Part shown: positions 24,753 to 32,448 of the stretch, piece by piece
Position numbering within the stretch: the stretch's first letter is position 1
Layout: every line of letters begins with the position of its first letter
Assembly: GCF_004834005.1 (NCBI RefSeq)
Contig: NZ_STFF01000007.1
Span: 338,735-402,734 of the forward strand
Source of the DNA: Niastella caeni
GTDB taxonomy: Bacteria; Bacteroidota; Bacteroidia; Chitinophagales; Chitinophagaceae
DNA: 64,000 nt
Direction: 5' to 3'
Made by a program: the position numbers and the translations under genes
The notes under the pieces: generated by a model
Databases searched by the model: none
Told to the model about the DNA's origin: nothing
What the model saw: only the letters and a program-made list of their open reading frames with translations

Positions 24753-25469
24753 ATGCCGCAAACATCCTCTTCCGAAATCACCGTTAATTATGAAGTGAAT
24801 GAAATACTCGGCGCCACCCCCGGTTTTTTTGTGCGCACCGGCAATTTCCTGTTATTAGGGCTGGTGGCCATTGCAATGGCTCTTTCTGCAATTATTACCT
24901 ATCCTGATGTAATTACAGGCGCTGTATCGGTCAATCCTTACAGGGTCGTACAGCTTAAAAGTCCGCCGGCCGAAACAACAATTGCAGCCATACAGGTGAA
25001 AGAAGGGGATACGGTGGCAGCCGGTGATCAACTACTAACGCTGACCGATATGAATAACGGGACAATGCATGTACTGTGTGCACCTACCGCAGGCGTTGTT
25101 TTTTTTCAACGTATGCTGCCCCTGAACGACCTGGTGGAACCCGGCGCCCTGTTGTTGTACATTCAGGATCTTTCAGGGCGGTATAAAGTAAAGATCAGGA
25201 CGAGCCACTACGGCTCCGGCAAAATTCATAAGGGACAAAAAGTATATATCAGCCTCGACAAATTTCCCCGGGATGAATTTGGCGAACTTACCGCCCGGGT
25301 CATTTCCAATCCTTTTTCCGATTCGTTGGGCGTGGTACTGGTAGATGCCGTGCTTACAAAAGATATAGCCACCACCTATGGCCGCCATCCTGACCTGGGC
25401 CTGGGCGCGGCCGGCACCGCATCGATCGTTACCGGGCGTAAATCTTTTTTTTCCAGGTTATTTCCCTGA
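24753..25469 (+). CDS. Short HlyD-like membrane fusion protein
   Basis: 238 residues. One N-terminal membrane helix (FLLLGLVAIAMALSAIITY) follows a cytoplasmic tail. The periplasmic part has the two biotinyl-lipoyl half motifs (IAAIQVKEGDTVAAGDQLLTL and APTAGVVFF) and a beta-barrel region (VKIRTSHYGSGKIHKGQKVY). The two half motifs are almost adjacent: the long alpha-helical hairpin that normally contacts the outer-membrane channel is missing, and the protein is about 200 residues shorter than usual. It starts 12 bases after the exporter gene, so it is the partner of LanT. How export reaches the outer membrane is unclear. Confidence 0.85.
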   Translation: MPQTSSSEITVNYEVNEILGATPGFFVRTGNFLLLGLVAIAMALSAIITYPDVITGAVSVNPYRVVQLKSPPAETTIAAIQVKEGDTVAAGDQLLTLTDMNNGTMHVLCAPTAGVVFFQRMLPLNDLVEPGALLLYIQDLSGRYKVKIRTSHYGSGKIHKGQKVYISLDKFPRDEFGELTARVISNPFSDSLGVVLVDAVLTKDIATTYGRHPDLGLGAAGTASIVTGRKSFFSRLFP

Positions 25470-25519
25470 GTTACGAACAGGGGGGATGGGTTGGTTATTT
25501 TGGTACCTGCAATAAGGCC

Positions 25520-25547
25520 TTTGGTGTAAAGAAATTTGTAACGTTTG
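25520..25547 (+). promoter_or_regulatory. Candidate promoter before precursor A6
   Basis: TTTG (25520-25523) and TAACGTTTG (25539-25547, one base longer than TAnnTTTG) are separated by 15 bases. They lie about 88 bases before the A6 start in the only sizeable gap (165 bases) of the biosynthetic run. Weak evidence, but it suggests A6 and the two-component genes can be expressed separately. Confidence 0.3.
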
Positions 25548-25634
25548 GGATCATGGGTATTTTTAACCCGATTCATTAATGTATCTTTCATAACAGGAAC
25601 CTGCGAAACAACTTTCATTCTAAAACCTTTATTT

Positions 25635-25832
25635 ATGGAAAAAATTCAAAACCAGAAGCCAAAGCTGAAACTCAACAAACAGGTAATTGCAGTACTGGCC
25701 CAAACCGATATGATGAACATTAAAGGAGGCCGGGACGGAATGAATAACAGGTCATGGATAGGATGCACCGGCCGCCCTACCAGCATACCTGATATGTCTT
25801 TCATTTGCTGCGGGGAGCAAGAGTCGAATTGA
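25635..25832 (+). CDS. Class I lanthipeptide precursor A6 (separate from the array)
   Basis: 65 residues from the ATG at 25635; an open frame to 25545 upstream is not leader-like. Leader KPKLKLNKQVIAVLAQTD ends at KGG (Gly31-Gly32), matching the other leaders. The core (33-65) differs from both subfamilies: WIGCTGRPTSIPDMSFICC with Cys44, Cys58 and Cys59 and Ser40, Thr45, Thr49, Ser50, Ser55 and Ser64. It sits 6.5 kb from the array, directly before the histidine kinase gene (48-base gap). It could be a product with a different activity or a signal peptide for that kinase (inference). Confidence 0.85.
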   Translation: MEKIQNQKPKLKLNKQVIAVLAQTDMMNIKGGRDGMNNRSWIGCTGRPTSIPDMSFICCGEQESN

Positions 25833-25879
25833 CCTTCCCGTCCGTGCCCTCTTTTCCCTTCTTACGAATCGCCCCATGC

Positions 25880-26995
25880 ATGAAAACCATTCATAAGCAT
25901 ATTTTATTCTGGGTGTTATACACCATTTATTTCAGCATACTGGATTGGATCCAATTGTCCCGGATCCATGTGCTTGACCAGGTAGTGTATGTTATGATCC
26001 ATACCTGGATCTTTTATTCTTCCTGGTATTTTCTGAAAAATTTTTCCTTAGCAGGAAGAAAAAAGATCTTTAGGACTGCAGCATTACTGCTGATCAGTTT
26101 CGGTGTGTTCATTGGCCTCGATTATTTGTATTATTTCCATTTCCACGTGTTCATTTTCCCTGATCATAATAAGACACTCGACCTGCGGTACAGGCTCATC
26201 GATGGGGTAGTGTGGTATAACCAGTTTTTCCTGTATGCCCTGGGATATTACTATGCACAGCAATCTATAAAAAAAGAACGGCGCCTTCGGATGGCTGAGC
26301 AGGAGAAGAAAAACCTGTTGGAAGAAAAATTGCAACTCGAACTGGTACATCATAAGTCCGAGAAGGAACGCATACTCACAGAACATGCGTACCTGCGTGC
26401 ACAGATCAGCCCGCATTTTTTGCACAACGTCCTAAATTTCTTTTATGCCAAATCCCTCCCTTATTCACCTGAATTATCAGATAGTATCTTAACCCTTTCC
26501 AGTGTAATGCGATATGCGCTGCAGAATGAAGAAGACAGCAATGGGATGGTATTGCTCGATAAAGAAGTGGAGCATTTGCAAAATGTAATTAAAATAAACC
26601 AGTTACGCTTCAACAAAAAATTGCAGATCCGGTTTACCGTTACCGGCAACCTGGCCGATCTGCGGATCATTCCGCTGGTGCTGATCACACTGATAGAGAA
26701 TTCATTCAAGCATGGAGAGCTCACCGACAGTGCACACCCGGTTACCATTCTGCTGACCGTAAACGACAGTAATAAACAATTGTATTTCCGCGTGCATAAC
26801 CGGAAGAAGAAAGGACCGAAAGAGTTATCGAATGGAATAGGCCTCGATAATACGCGCAGAAGACTGGACTGGGTATATAAAGACCAATACCGTTTTCTCA
26901 TTCATGACGAGGAAGAATTTTTTACCACTGAATTATTCCTTCCTGCCCAGGCGGGGTATGGAAATTATGCCGATAAAATAAAAAACTATGCTTAG
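25880..26995 (+). CDS. LytS/YehU-type sensor histidine kinase
   Basis: 371 residues from the ATG at 25880 (MKTIHKHILFW); the frame extends upstream to 25805 but overlaps precursor A6. Four N-terminal hydrophobic helices (about residues 8-130) are followed by a coiled linker rich in E/K, then the phosphoacceptor region QISPHFLHNVLNFF (His near 178) and an ATPase with ENSFKHG (about 273) and NGIGLDNTRRRLDWVY. This is the His_kinase (PF06580) family, which pairs with LytTR regulators. It overlaps the regulator gene by eight bases. It probably senses a membrane-level cue, perhaps the lanthipeptide. Confidence 0.92.
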   Translation: MKTIHKHILFWVLYTIYFSILDWIQLSRIHVLDQVVYVMIHTWIFYSSWYFLKNFSLAGRKKIFRTAALLLISFGVFIGLDYLYYFHFHVFIFPDHNKTLDLRYRLIDGVVWYNQFFLYALGYYYAQQSIKKERRLRMAEQEKKNLLEEKLQLELVHHKSEKERILTEHAYLRAQISPHFLHNVLNFFYAKSLPYSPELSDSILTLSSVMRYALQNEEDSNGMVLLDKEVEHLQNVIKINQLRFNKKLQIRFTVTGNLADLRIIPLVLITLIENSFKHGELTDSAHPVTILLTVNDSNKQLYFRVHNRKKKGPKELSNGIGLDNTRRRLDWVYKDQYRFLIHDEEEFFTTELFLPAQAGYGNYADKIKNYA

Positions 26996-27713
26996 TTGCC
27001 TTATCGTAGATGACGAACAGCATGCCATCGATGTATTGGTGCATTATGTAAAACAGGTGCAGTTTCTGCAACTGACCGGCGCCTGTACCAATCCGCTGGA
27101 GGCGCTTCAAATTGTGAACGAACAAAAAATCGACCTGTTGTTTCTCGATATCCAGATGCCTGATATCAGCGGGATCGATTTTATAAAAGCGGCCAATGGG
27201 AAAAGCCATTTTATACTCACAACAGCCTACAGTGAGTTTGCTACGCAGGGTTTTGAGCTGGAGGTGGTGGATTACCTGCTGAAGCCCATACCTTTTCCGC
27301 GCTTTCTCAAAGCGGTACAAAGGGTAGTAAATATGACCACGAGGAGCAACCCCGTATTCGACAATTACGAGTCGATAGATGGAGATTATATTTTTGTGAA
27401 AACCGAATTCAAGGGTAAAATGCTCAAAATAAATTTGCGCGATATCGATTATATAGAAGGCATGAAGAATTATGTGGCTATCTATCACAATGGCCAGAAA
27501 ACAATGGCCCTGCTCAACCTGAAGGACCTGGAGCAGCGGTTACCTAAGAAAAATTTCCTGCGCATACATAAATCATTTATTGTAGCTATTGCCAAAATAA
27601 TTGCGGTTGAGGGTAACAGGGTCTTGTTGCGGAATTTGAATACCGAGATCCTGCTGGGGGATGCTTTCAAAACTGAATTTATGGAGATCATGAAAAGCAA
27701 ATTAATGGAGTAA
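26988..27713 (+). CDS. LytTR-family response regulator
   Basis: 241 residues. The receiver domain has the acidic pocket (DDEQHA near the start), phosphoacceptor Asp54 (LLFLDIQMPD), a Thr/Ser (LTTAYS) and a KP dipeptide (DYLLKPIPFPRF). Residues about 135-240 are a LytTR DNA-binding domain (FVKTEFKGKMLKINLRDI, DYIEGMKNYVAIY, FLRIHKSFIVAI). It would be phosphorylated by the overlapping kinase and bind promoters, most likely of this cluster. LytTR sites usually are direct repeats; I could not identify them with confidence upstream of the precursors. Confidence 0.93.
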   Translation: MLSCLIVDDEQHAIDVLVHYVKQVQFLQLTGACTNPLEALQIVNEQKIDLLFLDIQMPDISGIDFIKAANGKSHFILTTAYSEFATQGFELEVVDYLLKPIPFPRFLKAVQRVVNMTTRSNPVFDNYESIDGDYIFVKTEFKGKMLKINLRDIDYIEGMKNYVAIYHNGQKTMALLNLKDLEQRLPKKNFLRIHKSFIVAIAKIIAVEGNRVLLRNLNTEILLGDAFKTEFMEIMKSKLME

Positions 27714-27786
27714 AGCATTTTTGTCCATTCAATCGGGCGATTGGTGTAAGCTTTTTAACTATTTTTTCCCCGTCAATTAACTTTAT

Positions 27787-28983
27787 ATGCAATATATAGT
27801 TGATATGCACGAAATTATTCAGGACAGATTAAATACGTTAAACCGCATACTGCAATCGACCAGCAGTAGCAGTACGCAGAACACTTTTTTTAGCGGCAGG
27901 CTGGGTCTGCTTTTTTATTTTTACCATGCTTACCAGGCCACCGACAACTCCGATTTTTACCAGTTGGGCGAAAAATTGCTGGAAGCCGTTTTTGAAGATC
28001 TCAATTCGGGCAACCCCGGTTTAATTGGAACTGCGTTCAGCAGCGGCGGCGCAGGATTGGGTTATGTGGTAAATGCGTTGAACAAACAACGCCTGATCAC
28101 CTTCGAGGTGGATAATGAATTTAATGAGCTGGATAAATATTTATTCAACACCGCCCTTTCTCAAATTGAAGAAGATTCCATCGATTACCTGCATGGCGCA
28201 CTCGGCGTGCTGCATTATTTTAACGACCGCGAACAAACGCCGGTTGTTAATGCCTACGTAAATACTTTGGTGGAAAAACTTTGTGAAAGGGCCGTATATA
28301 CCGATGCGGGTGTCTGGTTCAGAAACCATGTGATAAAACTGGATGAAAAAGAAAATATCAATTTTGGTTTGGCCCATGGACTTTCCGGTATACTTATGAT
28401 CCTGATAAATGCCTGGCCACACGTACAGAATAAAGACCTGGTGAAAAAGGTAGTGAAAGAAGGGATCAGCTTTATACTGCGACATAAAATAGACGTTGAT
28501 TTCAGCAATGAGGAGTATACGGTTTTTCCATTTTCTATTAAACAGGAGGCTTCGGAGATCACGGCAACCAGCCGGTTGGCCTGGTGTTACGGCGATCTGA
28601 ATGAAGTATTGCTTTTTTACCGGTCGCACCAGATGCTGGGAGATGCGCAACTGACCAGCCTGGCCGATGTGATCGGAACACAAACATTGCTGCGCAAAAC
28701 CAGTAAAGCTACCCTGGCCAAAGATTCACATTTTTGTCATGGCGCCAGCGGGCTGGCGCAGTTTTATAGAACCTTATATCTTGAAACCGGGAACCTCGCT
28801 TACCAGCAGGGATATGAATACTGGATCGAACAAACCGTGATCATGCTCGACAGGGACATGAAAGAGGGCAGATGGAATGGGAAAGAACATAATTTCCTGG
28901 ATGGACTGCTTGGGTCGGCCTTTACATTACTTTCCTATGTATCGAATAAAGAGCTGCATTGGAGCAGGGCATTGTTGCTGTAG
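27787..28983 (+). CDS. lanC: Lanthionine synthetase LanC
   Basis: 398 residues, normal for LanC. It shows the (alpha/alpha)-barrel GXXG repeats (DYLHGALGVLHYF, FGLAHGLSGILMIL, HGASGLAQFY, LDGLLGSAFTLL) and the three zinc ligands: Cys267 (AWCYGDL) and Cys317-His318 (FCHGASG), with spacing like NisC. It activates the cysteine thiols and adds them to dehydrated residues to close the (methyl)lanthionine rings. It is the last gene of the cluster, 73 bases after the regulator and just before a strong terminator. Confidence 0.93.
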   Translation: MQYIVDMHEIIQDRLNTLNRILQSTSSSSTQNTFFSGRLGLLFYFYHAYQATDNSDFYQLGEKLLEAVFEDLNSGNPGLIGTAFSSGGAGLGYVVNALNKQRLITFEVDNEFNELDKYLFNTALSQIEEDSIDYLHGALGVLHYFNDREQTPVVNAYVNTLVEKLCERAVYTDAGVWFRNHVIKLDEKENINFGLAHGLSGILMILINAWPHVQNKDLVKKVVKEGISFILRHKIDVDFSNEEYTVFPFSIKQEASEITATSRLAWCYGDLNEVLLFYRSHQMLGDAQLTSLADVIGTQTLLRKTSKATLAKDSHFCHGASGLAQFYRTLYLETGNLAYQQGYEYWIEQTVIMLDRDMKEGRWNGKEHNFLDGLLGSAFTLLSYVSNKELHWSRALLL

Positions 28984-28989
28984 TTATTA

Positions 28990-29027
28990 GGCCGTGCCTC
29001 CCTAAGAGGCGGCCTTTTGTTTTTTTG
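28990..29027 (+). terminator. Rho-independent terminator after lanC
   Basis: GGCCG-T-GCCTC (28990-29000) pairs with GAGGC-GGCC (29006-29014) with a five-base loop and one bulged base, followed directly by TTTTGTTTTTTT. It begins seven bases after the lanC stop and ends the lanthipeptide operon. Confidence 0.85.
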
Positions 29028-29208
29028 GTTGTTTGAAATTGATCCTTAACTTTAACATATAGAAAACCGTTAGTTTACGGAAATTTTATATGTTTTAATT
29101 GTTAACCGGAAAAATTAACTATACCCTACTTAATTAATTAGTTTATTGATTATACATATATTATTTCTGACAACATAATCAACCTAACCAACCAACCTGA
29201 ACCTGTTT

Positions 29209-29310
29209 ATGAAACCTTACCATTGGCAAATACCCGCCACACAGAATATTTCCTTCGAACAATTCAATAAGCCCCGCTTTACTTCCGCTTCTCACGCTCC
29301 TGATTCTTAA
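29209..29310 (+). CDS. Possible small ORF of 33 codons
   Basis: ATG to TAA gives MKPYHWQIPATQNISFEQFN and 13 more residues, polar, without cysteine and without a leader or membrane segment. It lies in the 458-base gap between lanC and the next secreted protein and is followed by terminator-like hairpins. No family is recognised. It could be chance; the start resembles the MKP of some precursors, but there is no double-glycine motif. The rest of the gap (29028-29208) is AT-rich and shows nothing else. Confidence 0.25.
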   Translation: MKPYHWQIPATQNISFEQFNKPRFTSASHAPDS

Positions 29311-29346
29311 AAATTTATTATTCTATAACGTACATCGAACCTGAAT

Positions 29347-29394
29347 AAGCCGGATACGGCTTTTGGGCTATGCTTTTTTTGGCAAAGCATAACC
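29347..29394 (+). terminator. Two consecutive hairpins, the first terminator-like
   Basis: AAGCCG-GATA-CGGCTT (29347-29362) is a perfect six-base-pair hairpin running into TTTT. It is followed by TATGCTTT (29369-29376) pairing with AAAGCATA (29384-29391), closed outside by GG/CC. They lie 37 bases after the small ORF and about 50 bases before the next gene. Confidence 0.5.
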
Positions 29395-29441
29395 TATCCG
29401 TACACTATATTAAAGCATATTAACCCAAACTATACCACTTT

Positions 29442-30887
29442 ATGTACCGCCTCCTGTTAGTGCTTATCTTTTTTTGCCTGGGAAAGACACTTTCTGCGCA
29501 ACATGTATACACGATCAAAGCCGATAGTGTAAAAATTACCAACAATTGTGATACGGCTGAACTTATTATTGAGAATCATACGCAAAATGTTCCCGGGTTT
29601 CTGTACAACAAGGGAAGAGGACGTACAGAATTCAGAAAGGGAACTTCAAAATTGAATGACAGCTTGTATCTTATTGGTGCCGATACATTGAAAATACCGA
29701 AGCCTCCCGTTATCACAGCTTCAAACGGATTGAGCATGGTTGGAAATTCAGTTCAATTGGGTGGCACTTTAACCGGTACCAGACATCTTGATTTGAACAG
29801 ATATAATCTGCTCATTACTAATGGTACTACATATTTTGCAAATCAGGTAACAGCGGCTAGTGTTATTCGCCAGCCTTTGCTAATTCTTAATTCTCATTGG
29901 AATACAACCGGTAGTCCTTCAGCGTTTGGTATTGAGGTGACTAAGGCTGCATCATCAGATTATGCCCAGCCATTCTACGTAAATTTACGCAATGGTACTG
30001 GTGCTGTTACTAGTATGTTTGGTTTAAGAGCAAATCGACAACGACTACAAATGGAATTTTATGATTCTACGTCAACTGGTTCTTATCTACACATAGAATC
30101 GAACAATATTAAGGGATATCTTGATTATGCGGGTTTAGCGGTTATTAATTTAACTGGATACTACGTGCCAAGTGGCGGTCAGGGCATGGTATCCGGCATC
30201 TATGATCGTAGTGAATATGGACCAACGGGTGGCACTATCGGTTATAGCAGTCACCGGATTCAACCAATTATTACTACTGCTGTGCCTTCAACTGCAACAG
30301 TAAGAGGAATATATTATGCTCTGGGGTTTAGCGCATCTGGTTCTATACCTAACAATAGCAATATCGCTTTCGAGAATTATAACGGAAATGTACTTTTAAA
30401 TAACCAGGCCGGAGATGCCGGCGGAAGAACCGCTATTCATAGAGGATATGGAAATGCACCTACAGCCTGGCTGCATCTCGGCGCAGGCTTAGCAACTGCC
30501 AATTCGGCTCCTTTAAAATTTACTACCGGTCCGGTACTCACTACGCCTGAAGACGGCGCAGTAGAATACGATGGAACCGACCTCTATCTTACTACCAGTT
30601 CCGTGCGTTATAAGTTATCCAAAACATTAACCGGGCAGTTGACCACCAATTTTGGCGGGGCTTCCCTGGCGGCCTGGAATTCCGTCACCACCACCTTGTC
30701 GGTTGCAGGGGCGCAGCCGGGTGATGTGGTAACGGTGAGTGAAAATACCGGTGCTGTGAATCCGCCATCGATTACTGTTGCTGGCTATGTAACAACTGCC
30801 AATACCGTAACGCTGCGGGCATATAATGCCAGTAATAGTGCCGTTACCATTGCATCGGATACCTATAAGGTGCGGGTGATTAAGTAA
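29442..30887 (+). CDS. Secreted protein of unknown function, tandem paralogue 1
   Basis: 481 residues with a signal peptide ending TLSAQ (about residue 19). No catalytic family is recognised. The sequence is rich in Gly, Ser, Thr and Asn with short beta-type repeats. The C-terminal part includes PTAWLHLGAG and GAVEYDGTDLYLTTSSVRY, motifs also common in tail-fibre-like and other fibrous proteins of Bacteroidota. It shares about 105 N-terminal and 160 C-terminal residues almost unchanged with the next gene, while the middle (about 115-260) differs much more. Probably a surface or extracellular structural protein. Confidence 0.75.
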   Translation: MYRLLLVLIFFCLGKTLSAQHVYTIKADSVKITNNCDTAELIIENHTQNVPGFLYNKGRGRTEFRKGTSKLNDSLYLIGADTLKIPKPPVITASNGLSMVGNSVQLGGTLTGTRHLDLNRYNLLITNGTTYFANQVTAASVIRQPLLILNSHWNTTGSPSAFGIEVTKAASSDYAQPFYVNLRNGTGAVTSMFGLRANRQRLQMEFYDSTSTGSYLHIESNNIKGYLDYAGLAVINLTGYYVPSGGQGMVSGIYDRSEYGPTGGTIGYSSHRIQPIITTAVPSTATVRGIYYALGFSASGSIPNNSNIAFENYNGNVLLNNQAGDAGGRTAIHRGYGNAPTAWLHLGAGLATANSAPLKFTTGPVLTTPEDGAVEYDGTDLYLTTSSVRYKLSKTLTGQLTTNFGGASLAAWNSVTTTLSVAGAQPGDVVTVSENTGAVNPPSITVAGYVTTANTVTLRAYNASNSAVTIASDTYKVRVIK

Positions 30888-30951
30888 GCGGTAATCGCCG
30901 CTTTTTTCTGTACACTATATTAAAACATTTTAACCTCAACTATACCATCTT

Positions 30952-32400
30952 ATGAACCGTCTCCTCTTATTGCTTTTCTTTTTTTGCGTGGGGAAAACAC
31001 TTTCTGCACAGCATGTGTACACGATCAAAGCCGACAGTGTAAAAATCACCAACAATTGTGATACGGCTGAGCTTATTATTGAAAACCATACGCAAAACGT
31101 TCCGGGTTTTCTGTTCAACAAGGGAAAAGGACGTACAGAGTTCAGAAAGGGACTTGTAAAATTAAATGACAGTTTATACCGTATTGGCGCAGATACGCTA
31201 AAAATACCGAAGCCTCCCGTTATTACCGCTTCAAACGGGGTAAGCATGGTTGGTAATTCCGTTCAATTAGGACAAGCTACCTCAGGACAATCTTTTGCCC
31301 ATTTTACCAGTGACAGATTAATTCCTATGGCCGGATATAATTTACATTTTGGTACTGGTACTATATTAATATCAAATAGTTTCACAGGTTCCAGTAGTGG
31401 CGCTATGCTACATCTTAGTACTTCATTTAATACAACCGGTAGTGCTACAGGGCTATTGATTGATGCAACTAATAGAGGATCAGGTTTGGGTCTCCCATTG
31501 GATGTAAGACTCCATGGTAATTCTGCTTTTCGTATAAGGGCATTGGGGCAACGACCAATTTTTGATTTTTATGATGAAACCCAGCAATCTGCTTATCTAC
31601 ATATAATGTCAGGCAATATTACTCCAGGAAGTGGTGATAATACGTATAGTGGAGGGATTATTACTTTAAAGGGAACTTATCGTCAAAGTGCTGGATCGGG
31701 CATGGTATCCGGCATATATGATGGAAGCAGTTATGCACCAACGGGCGGCACTATCAGTTATTGCAGTCATCGGATTCAGCCATCAATTAATACTACAATA
31801 CCTGCAACAGGAATCGTAAGGGGAATATATTATGGTTTGGCGTTTGGTGGGTCTGGTTCTATACCTAATAATAGCAATATAGCCTTCGAGAATTATAACG
31901 GAAATGTGCTGTTAAATAACCAGGTTGGCAATGCCGCCGGCAGAACCGCCATTCATATAAACGGATATGATCCTACAGCATGGCTGCATTTAGGAGCAGG
32001 TATAAACACTGCCAACGGGGCTCCTTTAAAATTTACCAGCGGCATGGTACTCGATGTTCCCGAGAACGGCGCGGTAGAGTACGATGGTACCAATCTGTAC
32101 CTTACTACCAACTCAGTACGTTACCAGTTATCAAAAACATTATCCGGACAAGTGACCACCAATTTTAGCGGATCACCCCTTGCCGCCTGGACTTCCGTTA
32201 CCACCAGCTTGTTCATAACAGGAGTGCAGGTAGGTGATGTGGTAGTGGTGAACGGTAATACCGGTACGGTGAACCCGCCGTCGATTATTATTACTGCCAA
32301 CGTAACGGCTGCCAATACGGTTACGCTGCGCGCATATAATGCCGGTAACAGCGCCGTTACTATTGTATCGGATACCTATAAGGTAAAGGTGATCAAATAA
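30952..32400 (+). CDS. Secreted protein of unknown function, tandem paralogue 2
   Basis: 482 residues, signal peptide ending TLSAQ. Nearly identical to the preceding protein at the N-terminus (HVYTIKADSVKITNNCDTAE) and similar at the C-terminus (GAVEYDGTNLYLTTNSVRYQ and the final DTYKVKVIK), but with a divergent middle. The 45 bases before the ATG are also a copy of those before the first gene (tacactatattaaa, then aactatacca), so promoter and gene were duplicated together. Function unknown; likely the same surface role with different binding specificity (inference). Confidence 0.75.
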   Translation: MNRLLLLLFFFCVGKTLSAQHVYTIKADSVKITNNCDTAELIIENHTQNVPGFLFNKGKGRTEFRKGLVKLNDSLYRIGADTLKIPKPPVITASNGVSMVGNSVQLGQATSGQSFAHFTSDRLIPMAGYNLHFGTGTILISNSFTGSSSGAMLHLSTSFNTTGSATGLLIDATNRGSGLGLPLDVRLHGNSAFRIRALGQRPIFDFYDETQQSAYLHIMSGNITPGSGDNTYSGGIITLKGTYRQSAGSGMVSGIYDGSSYAPTGGTISYCSHRIQPSINTTIPATGIVRGIYYGLAFGGSGSIPNNSNIAFENYNGNVLLNNQVGNAAGRTAIHINGYDPTAWLHLGAGINTANGAPLKFTSGMVLDVPENGAVEYDGTNLYLTTNSVRYQLSKTLSGQVTTNFSGSPLAAWTSVTTSLFITGVQVGDVVVVNGNTGTVNPPSIIITANVTAANTVTLRAYNAGNSAVTIVSDTYKVKVIK

Positions 32401-32448
32401 GCATACGCTTTAGTGTTAACAATTTTTGCAAAAGCACATTGGGTAATT

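Noticed and set aside
25545..25634. N-terminal extension of precursor A6
   Set aside because: The upstream residues do not fit any leader; the ATG at 25635 does.
25805..25879. Upstream start of the histidine kinase
   Set aside because: It overlaps A6 and adds a non-hydrophobic leader; the ATG at 25880 precedes the first membrane helix.
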